Shown here: one piece after another, positions 1 through 10,140 of the stretch
Layout of the letters: each line of letters starts with the position of its first letter
How positions within the stretch are numbered: position 1 is the first letter of the stretch
Origin: Rhodococcus gordoniae
Lineage (GTDB): Bacteria; Actinomycetota; Actinomycetes; Mycobacteriales; Mycobacteriaceae
Direction: 5' to 3'
Length of the DNA stretch: 64,000 bases
NCBI RefSeq assembly: GCF_001646655.1
Contig: NZ_LPZN01000018.1
Location: forward strand, 1-64,000
The notes under the pieces: model-generated
What the model saw: only the letters and a program-made list of their open reading frames with translations
Databases searched by the model: none
Told to the model about the DNA's origin: nothing
Program-made: the position numbers and the translations under genes

Positions 1-3000
1 GCATGTGGTTCCTCAACCGTGTCGATTCGTCTGCGGCCTATAACATTCCGGTCGTCGTCCGGTTCACCGGAGCGCTCGACGCAGACGCGCTCGGCCGTGC
101 GATCGATGACGTCGTGGCCAGGCACGAGTCGTTGCGGACGGTCTACCCGGAGGTCGACGGCCGTCCCGTACAGCACATTCTCGGTGCGGACTCGGTGCGG
201 TCCGGGCTCGTCCCGGTCGACATCTCGCCGGATGCGCTGGCCGGCAGGATCGAACGGGTCGTCTCCACTCGGTTCGATGTCACCCGTGAGGTCCCGTTCC
301 TCGTCGAACTCCTCCGGACGGCGCCGGAGGAGCACGTGCTCGTCGTCGTGGTGCACCACATCTCCGCCGACGGCTACTCGATGGGACCGCTGACCCGGGA
401 TCTTGCGGCTTGCTACGTCGCCCGACTCTCCGGTTCGGAACCGCGGCTCCCCGAATTGTCCGTGCAGTACGCGGATTACACGCTGTGGCAGCGCGAGATC
501 CTCGGCGACGAGTCCGACCCCGGCTCGATGTCCTCCCGACAGGTGGATTTCTGGCGTCGCGCCCTCGACGGGATCCCCGACCGGATCGACCTTCCCGCCG
601 ATCACCCGCGGCCGAAGGCGCAGTCGTATCGTGGTGCAAGCGTGGATGTCTCGATCGGTACGGAGGTCCACACGGCGCTCCGGGCACTTGCGCAGGATCA
701 CGGCGCCACGCCGTTCATGGTGGTTCACGCGGCGTTCGCGGTGCTGCTCTCCCGGCTGTCCGGCATGCGCGACATCGTGGTCGGTACTCCCGTCGCGGGA
801 CGGAACGACCCGGCACTGGACGACCTCGTCGGAATGTTCGTCAACACCATCGTCTTCCGGGCCGAGGTAGATCTCGTGGAGTCGTTCTCCACTCTGCTCT
901 CCCGGGTCCGGAAGGCGGACCTCGCCGCGTTCGCGCACGCCGATGTGCCGTTCGAGCGTCTCGTCGAGGTGCTCGATCCGGTGCGGTCTCTCGCGCACCA
1001 CCCGTTGTTCCAGGTCGGATTGTCCTTCCAGAACCTGTCGCGCGCGTATCTCGACCTACCGGGTCTCGAGGCCGAAAGTCTCGCAGCGGAAAGGAACGTC
1101 TCCCAATTCGATCTGCACCTGATCCTCGCCGAACGCTACGACGGCGAGGGCGTGGTGGACGGGTTGGCCGGTGTGCTCACCTACGCGACAGATCTCTTCG
1201 AGGAGTCCACCGCGCAGGCACTCGCGGGCATGTTCGTGCGCCTGGTTCGCGACCTCGTGACCGACCCCACGCGGCCGGTGGGCGACGCACAGATGCTCGA
1301 CCCCGCGCAACGCACCCGCCTCCTGCACATCTCGGGCGGCCGGCGACACCCGGCCGACGCGCAGACGCTACCGGAGCTCTTCCGCAGAAACGTATCCCGT
1401 GTCCGGGAGGCCACCGCGGTGGTCCACCCCGGCGGACGAGCGTCGTACCGGGAATTCGCTGCGCGGGTGAACCGTACGGCACGCGCACTCGTCGCAGCAG
1501 GTGTCGGACCCGAGACCCGGGTGGGACTTCTGATGCCGAACTCTCTCGAGCTCGTCGTCGCGATGTTCGCCGTCTCGACGGCAGGCGGCGCCTACGTTCC
1601 CCTCGATCCTTCTCTGCCGCCCGGCCGGATCGAACAGATCGTGGACACCGCCCGTCCCGCGCTCGTTCTCCGTTCGTCGAAGACCACCGGCGCAACCCGC
1701 ACGGTCGATACCCGTGACGCGGTTCTGTTCGACATCGACGACCCGGCGTGGGAAGAGCTGCCGGCGGACGATTTCACCGATGCGGACCGGATTTCGCCGC
1801 TGTCACCCGACAATGCGGCCTACGTGCTGTTCACCTCGGGCTCCACGGGAACACCGAAGGGGGTGGTCGTCCCGCACCGGGCGGTGGTGAACCAGCTGGA
1901 ATGGATCCGTTCCCGGTTCGGAGCGGACGACCGTGAAGTGGCAGTGCTGCACACACCGCCGACCTTCGATCTGTCGGTGTGGGAGTTCTGGGGTGCGCTC
2001 ACTTCCGGTGGATGCCTGGTCGTTCCGCCGCCCGGACGGTATCTCGACCCTGCGGCGATGCTGGCCTTGATGGATCGGGAGGAGGTCACCACCTTCCACT
2101 CCGTACCGACCATGCTCGATATGCTCACCGCGGCAGCGACCGGCGGATACCCCGCCTCGTTGCGCCGGGTGCTGTCCATCGGGGAAGCGCTGTCGCCCGC
2201 CTCGGCCGAGGGATTCCGGAAGTGCTCGGATGCCGTGCTGACGAATCTCTACGGTCCCACCGAGGCGACCGTCTCGGTCACTGCCCACGAGGTGCGGGAG
2301 GACGACCGGCATGTCGTTCCGATCGGTGTGCCCGCATGGAACACGACCGTGCGCGTGCTCGATGGGCGCCTGAACCCGGTTCCGGTGGGGGTCGTGGGCG
2401 AGCTGTATCTGGGTGGGGTACAGCTTGCGCGCGGATACCTCGGCCGTACGGCGGAGACCGCCGCTCGGTTCGTCGCGGACCCGTTCGGCGACGGACGGTT
2501 GTACCGCACCGGTGATCTCGTGCGGTGGGTGGAGACCTCGGCCGGCACCGAACTCGAGTATGTGGGACGTCGGGACCAGCAGGTGAAGATCCGCGGTTTC
2601 CGGGTCGAACTCGCCGAGATCGAGGATGCGCTGCGTTCGTGCCCGGGGGTGATCACCGCCGCCGCGGCGGTGCAGAAGGATGCGGACCGGGGAGACCGGC
2701 TGGTGGCCTTCGTCGTGGCGGACGACGACACCGACCTCGACGTGGAAGCGCTACGACCCGCCCTCACCGAGCGGCTGCCGGGATACATGATTCCGACCGC
2801 GATCGGCCTGCTCGACCGACTGCCCCGGGGGACCACCGGAAAACTCGACCGCAATGCTCTTCCCGTTCTGCGGGCCGAAGCCTCTCGGTACCGTCCGCCA
2901 CGGACGGACACCGAAGCAGCTGTCGCGTCGGCATTCGCTCGCACGCTCCGGATCGAGCGAGTGGGACGGGACGACGACTTCTTCGCACTCGGCGGTACGT

Positions 3001-3983
3001 CGTTGCTCGCGATCGCCGTCAACGGCGAGTTGGCGGCTGCGGTGGGGCACACCGTGCCGGTCGAGTGGATCTTCGACAGTCCTGTGGTCGCCGATCTCGC
3101 GGAACGGATCGATCGCACCGACCCGACCGGCGAGGACGGACGCAGCGCGGCTTTCGACATCGTGCTACCGCTGCGCACACCGGATGCCGATGGTCCACCG
3201 GTGTTCTTCGTGCATCCCGTCGTCGGCCTGGCGTGGAGTTTCGCCGGGCTGGCCGAGTATGTGGAGGACGGACGCCCGGTCTACGGACTGCAGTCACCGG
3301 CACTGTCGGGTGACGCGCCGCTACCCGGGTCCATCGAGGAATGGGCGGCCGTCTACGTCGAGGCCGTTCGTGAAGTCCGGCCCGCCGGTCCGTATCACCT
3401 CGTCGGTTGGTCGATGGGTGGCGTCATCGCCCACGAGATGGCGGTCCGGTTGCAGCGTGCGGGATCGATCGTCTCGTCGCTGACCCTCCTCGACGCGCAC
3501 GTACGGATCGTCCTGACCGATCGGGTCGATCCGGCGGAGGTCGCGATGGCAGGCCTGATGGGGGCCGGGCAGGGTGGCGACACACCACCCGCAGGTGTGT
3601 TTCGTTTCACAAACAACCCGGCCGACGACAACGGGCCGGCGCTCGGGTCGCTTCCCCTCGACGGGATTCTGCGCGGCATAACCCACTCCTTCGAGGTGCT
3701 CGAAGGTCACACACCGGGCCTGTTCGACGGGAACATGTTGTTCGTCGAGGCCGGGAAATCCTCCCGCCGGGAACAGCCTTCGCTTCGGGAGTGGGATCCG
3801 TTCGTCACCGGTCGCGTGGTGCGGCACATCGTGGACGTCGATCACTGGGGCATCACCTCCGATGAAGGATGCCGTGAGATCGGGCCGATCCTGGCGAAGT
3901 TCACCTGCGGTGAGAATGTCCGAATTGCCCAGTCGGGCAACCAGGGAGACGGAGTCGGTCCGTCCGTTCGAGTGGAGCCCTAG
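1..3983 (+). CDS. Non-ribosomal peptide synthetase, C-A-T-TE (5' end outside window)
   Basis: Final module of a peptide synthetase; the reading frame is open from the left edge, so the start lies upstream. Residues are counted from the Met codon at position 3. A condensation domain (about 1-440) carries the HHxxxDG motif at H118-G124. An adenylation domain (about 450-965) has the core TSGSTGTPKG at 611-620, then YGPTE, YRTGD and GKLDR. The carrier domain has its phosphopantetheine serine at S1000 (GGTSL). The thioesterase has GWSMGG with nucleophile S1137 and a candidate catalytic H1281. The binding pocket read against the GrsA alignment is D-L-W-H-L-I-L-V-S, which shares D-W-H with serine pockets but lacks their polar S and D. 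The amino acid is therefore not assigned. The TE should release or cyclise the peptide. Two related synthetases follow on the same strand. Confidence 0.95.
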   Translation, partial: MWFLNRVDSSAAYNIPVVVRFTGALDADALGRAIDDVVARHESLRTVYPEVDGRPVQHILGADSVRSGLVPVDISPDALAGRIERVVSTRFDVTREVPFLVELLRTAPEEHVLVVVVHHISADGYSMGPLTRDLAACYVARLSGSEPRLPELSVQYADYTLWQREILGDESDPGSMSSRQVDFWRRALDGIPDRIDLPADHPRPKAQSYRGASVDVSIGTEVHTALRALAQDHGATPFMVVHAAFAVLLSRLSGMRDIVVGTPVAGRNDPALDDLVGMFVNTIVFRAEVDLVESFSTLLSRVRKADLAAFAHADVPFERLVEVLDPVRSLAHHPLFQVGLSFQNLSRAYLDLPGLEAESLAAERNVSQFDLHLILAERYDGEGVVDGLAGVLTYATDLFEESTAQALAGMFVRLVRDLVTDPTRPVGDAQMLDPAQRTRLLHISGGRRHPADAQTLPELFRRNVSRVREATAVVHPGGRASYREFAARVNRTARALVAAGVGPETRVGLLMPNSLELVVAMFAVSTAGGAYVPLDPSLPPGRIEQIVDTARPALVLRSSKTTGATRTVDTRDAVLFDIDDPAWEELPADDFTDADRISPLSPDNAAYVLFTSGSTGTPKGVVVPHRAVVNQLEWIRSRFGADDREVAVLHTPPTFDLSVWEFWGALTSGGCLVVPPPGRYLDPAAMLALMDREEVTTFHSVPTMLDMLTAAATGGYPASLRRVLSIGEALSPASAEGFRKCSDAVLTNLYGPTEATVSVTAHEVREDDRHVVPIGVPAWNTTVRVLDGRLNPVPVGVVGELYLGGVQLARGYLGRTAETAARFVADPFGDGRLYRTGDLVRWVETSAGTELEYVGRRDQQVKIRGFRVELAEIEDALRSCPGVITAAAAVQKDADRGDRLVAFVVADDDTDLDVEALRPALTERLPGYMIPTAIGLLDRLPRGTTGKLDRNALPVLRAEASRYRPPRTDTEAAVASAFARTLRIERVGRDDDFFALGGTSLLAIAVNGELAAAVGHTVPVEWIFDSPVVADLAERIDRTDPTGEDGRSAAFDIVLPLRTPDADGPPVFFVHPVVGLAWSFAGLAEYVEDGRPVYGLQSPALSGDAPLPGSIEEWAAVYVEAVREVRPAGPYHLVGWSMGGVIAHEMAVRLQRAGSIVSSLTLLDAHVRIVLTDRVDPAEVAMAGLMGAGQGGDTPPAGVFRFTNNPADDNGPALGSLPLDGILRGITHSFEVLEGHTPGLFDGNMLFVEAGKSSRREQPSLREWDPFVTGRVVRHIVDVDHWGITSDEGCREIGPILAKFTCGENVRIAQSGNQGDGVGPSVRVEP

Positions 3984-4017
3984 CCCGGCCTGTGCCAGAC
4001 TCGATCACGATCGGCAG

Positions 4018-4049
4018 GTGTGGACCGGTAGTCGGGGACCAGTCCACAC
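4018..4049. other. Inverted repeat between NRPS genes 1 and 2
   Basis: Perfect 8-bp arms, gtgtggac (4018-4025) and gtccacac (4042-4049), with a 16-nt spacer, lie in the 141-bp gap between the first two synthetase genes. It may be a weak terminator or a regulator site. There is no T-tract after it, and the short stem with a long loop makes termination uncertain. Confidence 0.35.
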
Positions 4050-4124
4050 GGATGCTCGATCGATGGGCGCCGCGAACTCTCGCGACGTCTGGTTCTGCGT
4101 ACCCCCGGCGAGATCGGGGAGGGC

Positions 4125-7100
4125 ATGACCACCAGTGCAATCGGGCCGGAATCGAGTCCGGCGGTGTCCGCAGACGCTCACCGACAGCGCGGTTCTCGCC
4201 GGTGGAAGCACCGTCTACGCCGCCGTCCCGCGACCGCGCTTCTCCCGCATCTGCTGGCCGCGGCGGTCGAGCGCGATCCTTCCGGTATCGCGATGCTCTC
4301 CGAATCGGGATCGACGACCTACGCGGAACTCGACGCCGCTTCGTCACGTCTGGCGCGACTGCTGATCGGCCGTGGTATCGGCCCCGAGGACGTCGTAGCG
4401 CTGGCTTTCGTCCGGTCGCCGGAATCGGTGGTCGCCACCTGGGCCGTCGCCAAGACGGGCGCGGCCTTCGTACCCGTCGACCCCACATACCCGCCCGATC
4501 GGGTCGAGCACATGGTGGTCGACTCCGGCGCTGTTACCGGACTGACCCTTTCGGACACCGCTTCCTCGTTGCCGGAGACCGTCGAGTGGCTGCGGATCGA
4601 TGCACCGGACGTGTCGTCCGAAGCGGAGGCGCTGGCCTCGACCCCGGTGGGCTTCGACGAGCGACGCGGTCCGCTGCGACCGGACAACGCCGCCTACGTC
4701 ATCTACACGTCCGGTTCGACCGGACGGCCCAAGGGTGTGGTCGTCACCCACACCGGTCTCGCGAACTTCTGTGCGGAGCAGGTCGAACGCTACGGCCTGA
4801 CGGCCGATTCGCGCACCCTGCACTTCGCATCGCCGAGTTTCGACGCTTCCGTACTCGAACTGCTCCTGGCGGTCGGGGCGTCGTCGACCATGGTCGTGAC
4901 GCCGCGCTCGGTCTTCGGCGGTGGCGAATTCGCAGAATTCGTTCTGCGACACGGGGTCACCCACGCCTTCGTCACTCCGGCCGCGTTGTCCTCGGTGGAC
5001 CCGTCCGGGCTCGGCGTGCTGAACACGGTCGTCGTCGGTGGTGAGGCGTGCCCGCCCGAACTGGTGACGCGATGGGCTCCCGGACGCCGATTCTTCAACG
5101 GCTACGGCCCCACCGAGACGACGATCATGTCGAACATCTCGGACGAACTCGCTCCCGGCGACCGGGTGACGATCGGGCCCCCGATCCGCAACGTGTCGGA
5201 GTCCGTGCTGGACTCGCGTCTGCATCCGGTTCCCGCAGGTGTCGTGGGGGAACTGTACGTCTCGGGTCCGGGCGTGGCCCGCGGCTATCACGGACGTCCC
5301 GGATTGACGGCGACACGATTCGTCGCGGCTGCCGGAGGCGCACGGATGTACCGCACCGGTGACGTCGTACGCGGACCCGAAAGCGCCGATGCGGGCATCG
5401 TCTACGTGGGCCGCAACGACTTCCAGGTGAAGGTGCGCGGATTCCGCATCGAACTCGGGGAGATCGACGCGGCGCTGTCGTCCTTCCCCGGAGTGGATTT
5501 CGCCGTCACCCTCGGCCGCCCGACACCTGCCGGGGAGACACGTCTCGTGGCGTACGTGCACGGGGCCGGCGCGGCGCTCGATGCGGATGTCCTCACCCGC
5601 CACGTCGCAGACCTGCTTCCGGCGTACATGGTTCCCGCAGCCGTCGTCGTCCTCGACCGGATTCCCCTCACCCCGTCCGGCAAGGTCGACCGCGCCGCCC
5701 TGCCGGAACCCGAGATCACGGCCACCGAGTTCCGTTCCCCCGCCACGGTATCGGAACGGGCGATCGCCGAGGTGTTCGCCGACGTGCTCGGTGTGGACCG
5801 GGTCGGGCTCGACGACAACTTCTTCGATCTCGGCGGCAACTCGCTGCTCGCGACCTCCGTCACCGGTCGTCTCCGGACACGTCTCGGAGTCACGGTCGGT
5901 GCCGCGGCGCTGTTCGAGGAACCGACCGTCGCGGGGCTCGCGGGCCGTCTCGACGCCACCTCGTCCGGCGGAACGGTGCCGCTCGTCGCACGGCCCAGAC
6001 CCGCACGCCTGCCGCTGTCCTACGCCCAGCAGCGCATGTGGTTCCTCAACCGCCTCGATCCCGAGTCCGCCGTCTACAACATTCCGCTGGCGGTCCGGCT
6101 CGCGGGCACGCTCGACATCGACGCGATGCGTACGGCGTTCGCCGACATCGTCGAACGTCACGAGACCCTGCGCACGGTCTACCCGGAGGTCGACGGCACC
6201 GGGGAACAGCGCATCCTCGAACCCGGGAGGGTCGCGGTCGACGTGCCGGTGGAGCAGATTCCGGCAGAGGCACTGGTCGAGCGGCTCGCGGCCGTCGCCG
6301 GACGTGGATTCGACGTGACCGCGGAGGTGCCGGTCCGCGCGGCCCTGTTCGAGACCGGAACCGACGACCACGTGCTCATGCTCGTGATGCACCACATCGC
6401 CGGTGACGGCACGTCGCTCGCGCCGCTCGTGCGCGATCTCGTGACCGCGTACACCGCCCGCGCCGGAGGCCGTCCGCCGGCGTGGACGCCGCTGCCGGTG
6501 CAGTACGCCGACTACACGCTGTGGCAGCGCGAGGTCCTCGGCAGCGACGACGATCCCGGCTCCGTCGCCGGCCGGCAACTGGCGTACTGGACCGAAGCGC
6601 TCGCCGGTATCCCCGACCACCTCGACCTCGCCACCGACCACGTCCGCCCCGCCATCCTCGGCTCGGGCGGCGGCACCGTGCGCACCGAACTCGACGGCGA
6701 CACCTACGAGTCGATCACCGCGCTGGCACGCCGCACCGGGACGACGCCGTTCATGGTCGTCCACGCCGCGCTCGCGGCGCTGCTGGCGCGACTGTCGAAC
6801 ACCCACGACGTGGTGATCGGGACGCCCGTCGCGGGCCGATCGGCACCCGAACTCGACGACCTCGTGGGCATGTTCGTCAACATGCTCGCCCTGCGCACCG
6901 ACGTCGACCTCGGCGCGTCCTTCACCGAACTGCTCGACCAGGCGCGCCGGGTGGACATCGCGGCCTTCGACCACGCCGACGTCCCGTTCGAGCGGCTCGT
7001 GGAGGTGCTCGACCCGGTTCGGTCGCCGGCGCGCCATCCCCTCTTCCAAGTGGGCCTGTCGTACCACAATTTCACTCTCGACGCGCTCGAGTTGCCGGGC

Positions 7101-9959
7101 CTGCGGGTCGAACCGCTCGACGCCTCGTCCTCGTCGGTCCGGTTCGACCTCCACGTCACGATCGTCGACCGCGGCGTGAACGGCGGACCCGGTGGGTGCG
7201 ACATCGAATTCGGTTACGCCACCGACCTGTTCGACGAGTCGTCCGTCCGCCGCATGGTCGACCGTTACCTGCGGATCCTGTCGGTCGTCGCCGACGACGC
7301 GGACGTCGTGGTCGGCGATATCGACCTGCACGATCCCGACCAGCTCGCCGCCATGCTCGAAGCATGGGAGGCCGAGCAGGTCGCGGTGGGCCCCGGCCGG
7401 ACCCTCGCCGACCTGTTCGCCGACCAGGTCCGCGCAACACCGTCGGCCTGCGCGCTCGTCGATGCGAAGGGCGAACTCACCTACGGTGAATTCGCCACGC
7501 GGGTACGCCGTCTCGCACGGGTGCTGATCGAACACGGAGTCGGCCCCGAGACGGTCGTCGCCCTCCCCATCCGTCGTTCGATCGATCTCGTCGTCGCGAT
7601 GTATGCCGTCGTCGAGGCCGGTGGAGCGTACCTGCCGCTCGACCCCGACCATCCCCGCGAGCGGATCGAGTACATCGTGGAGTCGGCCGACCCGGCGTGT
7701 GTGCTCACCACCGGCCGCGACCGGATCGACCTCCCCGGTGACCGCCCGACGATCGAGGTCGACACGGTCGATCTCGCCGCGTACGACGGTCGCGCCCTGC
7801 GGAACTCCGACCGTCTCGCACCCCTGCGCGCCGGGAACGCGGCGTATGTGATCTACACCTCGGGCTCGACCGGCCGTCCGAAGGGAGTCGTCGTCTCGCA
7901 CGAGGCGATCGTCAATCAGCTGGTCTGGAAGAAGAACGAGTACCGGCTCGGCGAGGGGGACGCGGTCCTCCTCAAGACCGCCGCGACCTTCGACCTGTCG
8001 GTGTGGGAGTTCTGGTCGGCGCCGACCTCGGGTGCGAAGCTCGTCGTCGCGTCGCCCGACGGACACCGTGACCCCGCCTACCTCAACGACTTGATCCGCC
8101 GCGAGAACGTGACGACCCTGCACGTCGTCCCCTCGATGCTCGATGCGCTGCTCGACGACGCAGAAGGAGAACTGCCGGGTTCGCTGCGACGCGTCCTGGC
8201 GATCGGCGAGGTACTTCCGGTCGACACCGCGGAGCGCACCCTCGAGCACTCCGACACGGACCTCGTCAACCTCTACGGTCCGACCGAGGCGGCGGTCTCG
8301 GTGACGGCCCACCGAGTCACCGAGACGGCGGACACATCCGTGCCCATCGGGGCGCCGATCCCCAACACGCAGGTGTTCGTCCTCGACGACCGCCTGCATC
8401 CGGTGCCGCCGGGTGTCGCGGGAGAGCTGTATCTCGCCGGTGCCCAGCTCGCTCGCGGTTACCTCGGACGTCCCGAGCTCACCTCCGAACGGTTCGTGGC
8501 GAACCCGTTCGGTGCACCCGGTACGCGTCTGTACCGCACCGGCGACGTCGTGCGCTGGCGGTTCGACGAGGACGGGCTGTCGGGCACGCTCGAATACCTC
8601 GATCGCGCCGACTTCCAGGTGAAGGTGCGGGGTTTCCGCATCGAACTGGGGGAGATCGAATCGGCGTTGCGTGCGCTCCCGCAGGTTCGTGACGCCGTCG
8701 TCACCGTGCAGAACGGCGATCGGATCGTGGCATTCGTGGTTCCCGTCGCCGAATCCCCGGACATCGCGTCGATCCGCGCCGCACTGACCCGGACCCTGCC
8801 GTCCTACATGGTCCCCCAGGGCTTCGTCACGCTCGACGTGCTGCCGCTCAACGTCAACGGCAAGGTCGACCGCAAGGCTCTTCCGGAAGCGGAGGTCGCC
8901 TCGGCGCCGTATCGCGCCCCGCGCAGCCGCACGGAGACGGTCGTCGCCTCGATCTACGCGGAAGTGCTCGGTACCCGGGACCGCGTGGGTCTCGACGACG
9001 ACTTCTTCGGAATCGGGGGCAACTCGCTCAGCGCCGTGAAGGTCGCCGCACGCCTGCGGGACGTCCTCGACGCCCACGTCGAGTTGCCGTGGCTCTTCCT
9101 TCATCCGGGCGTCGAGGAACTCGCCGCCCGGATCGATGCGCACGGCGACTCGGCGCGAGACGCACTCGGCGACGCAGGCCTGGATCTCGTTCTACCCCTG
9201 CGTGCCGGTGGGGAGGGTGCGCCGGTGTTCTGCATCCATCCCGTGACGGGACTCGCATGGGGTTTCGCCGGTCTCGTCCCGTATCTGGGCGACCGTCCCG
9301 TCTACGGTCTGCAGTCGCCCGCCCTCGGGGCGAGTGGCGCTCTCCCCTCGAGCATCGATGCGTGGGCGGACGAGTACGCCCGGCGTATCCGGGAGATCCA
9401 CCCGCACGGTCCCTACCATCTCGTCGGCTGGTCGATGGGAGGCATCCTCGCCCAGGCCGTCGCGATACGACTGCGCCGCGCCGGACAGGAGGTTCCGACC
9501 CTCGCGCTGCTCGACGCCTACCCGGAGACACGAGGCGCTGCGGCTCCGGAGCGGGCGACCGCACCCACCGTCGCCGAGGTCCTCGGTTTCGGCGGGGACG
9601 TCCCGGAGGCCTCGGTGCCCTTCACCGAGCTCACCCCCGAGAACGCGCAGAAGATCGTCGAGGGTCTACCGGCCCCGTTCGACGTACTCACCCCGGAGCG
9701 GATCGAACGGATCGTCGAGGGTGTGCGTCACTCCTACACCCTCCTCGCGTCACATCGACCCGAGGTCTACGACGGGGACCTGACGGTCTTCGTCGCCGAG
9801 GCCGACCGCTCCGCGTCATCCGCGGAGACGTGGTATCCGTTCGTGAACGGACTGGTGACCACGCGCGAGGTCCCCGTCTCCCACTGGGACCTCGCCACCC
9901 GGAAGGCCTGGGCCGTGATCGGTCCCGCCCTCGGCCGACGGCTCGATTCGGGGCGCTGA
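4125..9959 (+). CDS. Non-ribosomal peptide synthetase, A-T-C-A-T-TE
   Basis: Two-module synthetase of 1944 residues. It opens with an adenylation domain (about 30-530; [10 protein letters not shown] at 195-204), so module 1 has no upstream condensation domain and looks like a loading module. Then come carrier 1 (S573), a condensation domain (about 630-1070; HHIAGDG at 756-762), adenylation 2 (about 1090-1600), carrier 2 (S1634) and a thioesterase (about 1695-1940; GWSMGG nucleophile S1770, candidate H1920). Pocket readings are D-A-L-F-V-G-G-I-M for A1 (hydrophobic residue likely) and D-L-W-H-L-I-L-V-S for A2, the same as in the preceding gene. The ATG is preceded by a purine-rich GGGGAGGG that sits unusually close to it. 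As written, the enzyme would make and release a dipeptide unless it works with its neighbours. Confidence 0.95.
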   Translation: MTTSAIGPESSPAVSADAHRQRGSRRWKHRLRRRPATALLPHLLAAAVERDPSGIAMLSESGSTTYAELDAASSRLARLLIGRGIGPEDVVALAFVRSPESVVATWAVAKTGAAFVPVDPTYPPDRVEHMVVDSGAVTGLTLSDTASSLPETVEWLRIDAPDVSSEAEALASTPVGFDERRGPLRPDNAAYVIYTSGSTGRPKGVVVTHTGLANFCAEQVERYGLTADSRTLHFASPSFDASVLELLLAVGASSTMVVTPRSVFGGGEFAEFVLRHGVTHAFVTPAALSSVDPSGLGVLNTVVVGGEACPPELVTRWAPGRRFFNGYGPTETTIMSNISDELAPGDRVTIGPPIRNVSESVLDSRLHPVPAGVVGELYVSGPGVARGYHGRPGLTATRFVAAAGGARMYRTGDVVRGPESADAGIVYVGRNDFQVKVRGFRIELGEIDAALSSFPGVDFAVTLGRPTPAGETRLVAYVHGAGAALDADVLTRHVADLLPAYMVPAAVVVLDRIPLTPSGKVDRAALPEPEITATEFRSPATVSERAIAEVFADVLGVDRVGLDDNFFDLGGNSLLATSVTGRLRTRLGVTVGAAALFEEPTVAGLAGRLDATSSGGTVPLVARPRPARLPLSYAQQRMWFLNRLDPESAVYNIPLAVRLAGTLDIDAMRTAFADIVERHETLRTVYPEVDGTGEQRILEPGRVAVDVPVEQIPAEALVERLAAVAGRGFDVTAEVPVRAALFETGTDDHVLMLVMHHIAGDGTSLAPLVRDLVTAYTARAGGRPPAWTPLPVQYADYTLWQREVLGSDDDPGSVAGRQLAYWTEALAGIPDHLDLATDHVRPAILGSGGGTVRTELDGDTYESITALARRTGTTPFMVVHAALAALLARLSNTHDVVIGTPVAGRSAPELDDLVGMFVNMLALRTDVDLGASFTELLDQARRVDIAAFDHADVPFERLVEVLDPVRSPARHPLFQVGLSYHNFTLDALELPGLRVEPLDASSSSVRFDLHVTIVDRGVNGGPGGCDIEFGYATDLFDESSVRRMVDRYLRILSVVADDADVVVGDIDLHDPDQLAAMLEAWEAEQVAVGPGRTLADLFADQVRATPSACALVDAKGELTYGEFATRVRRLARVLIEHGVGPETVVALPIRRSIDLVVAMYAVVEAGGAYLPLDPDHPRERIEYIVESADPACVLTTGRDRIDLPGDRPTIEVDTVDLAAYDGRALRNSDRLAPLRAGNAAYVIYTSGSTGRPKGVVVSHEAIVNQLVWKKNEYRLGEGDAVLLKTAATFDLSVWEFWSAPTSGAKLVVASPDGHRDPAYLNDLIRRENVTTLHVVPSMLDALLDDAEGELPGSLRRVLAIGEVLPVDTAERTLEHSDTDLVNLYGPTEAAVSVTAHRVTETADTSVPIGAPIPNTQVFVLDDRLHPVPPGVAGELYLAGAQLARGYLGRPELTSERFVANPFGAPGTRLYRTGDVVRWRFDEDGLSGTLEYLDRADFQVKVRGFRIELGEIESALRALPQVRDAVVTVQNGDRIVAFVVPVAESPDIASIRAALTRTLPSYMVPQGFVTLDVLPLNVNGKVDRKALPEAEVASAPYRAPRSRTETVVASIYAEVLGTRDRVGLDDDFFGIGGNSLSAVKVAARLRDVLDAHVELPWLFLHPGVEELAARIDAHGDSARDALGDAGLDLVLPLRAGGEGAPVFCIHPVTGLAWGFAGLVPYLGDRPVYGLQSPALGASGALPSSIDAWADEYARRIREIHPHGPYHLVGWSMGGILAQAVAIRLRRAGQEVPTLALLDAYPETRGAAAPERATAPTVAEVLGFGGDVPEASVPFTELTPENAQKIVEGLPAPFDVLTPERIERIVEGVRHSYTLLASHRPEVYDGDLTVFVAEADRSASSAETWYPFVNGLVTTREVPVSHWDLATRKAWAVIGPALGRRLDSGR

Positions 9960-9982
9960 CCGGCAAGAACTCGATATCTCTG

Positions 9983-10019
9983 CCGCATGGGGCGAACCGC
10001 CGAGGGTCGCCCCATGCGG
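9983..10019 (+). terminator. Hairpin terminator after NRPS gene 2
   Basis: Perfect 13-bp arms, ccgcatggggcga (9983-9995) and tcgccccatgcgg (10007-10019), with an 11-nt loop, start 23 bp after the stop codon. There is no T-tract, which is common in high-GC actinobacteria. It suggests that gene 3 is transcribed at least partly on its own. Confidence 0.7.
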
Positions 10020-10050
10020 GCGTGCCCGAGGCTCGCCGTAACATGACGCC

Positions 10051-10104
10051 TTGCCCCGCGATGCTCTAATGGGGCAACTGACCACCCGGTAACAACGGGT
10101 GGTC
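10051..10104. promoter_or_regulatory. Two stacked inverted repeats upstream of NRPS gene 3
   Basis: First dyad: ttgcccc (10051-10057) with ggggcaa (10071-10077), 13-bp spacer. Second dyad: gaccacccg (10080-10088) with cgggtggtc (10096-10104), 7-nt loop. The second covers the GTG at 10099, one possible start of the next gene, so it may affect translation or mark the 5' UTR. Either repeat could also be a regulator-binding site. No confident -10/-35 pair was placed. Confidence 0.4.
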
Positions 10105-10140
10105 GCGGCCGAAACGGGACGTTCGAGGGAATCGGTACCA

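Noticed and set aside
4344-9143. Very long open frame on the minus strand opposite NRPS gene 2 (about 1600 codons)
   Set aside because: It is antisense to a clear synthetase with all core motifs, shows low-complexity Arg/Asp/Val/Gly-rich composition and matches no family. High-GC codon use creates such frames.
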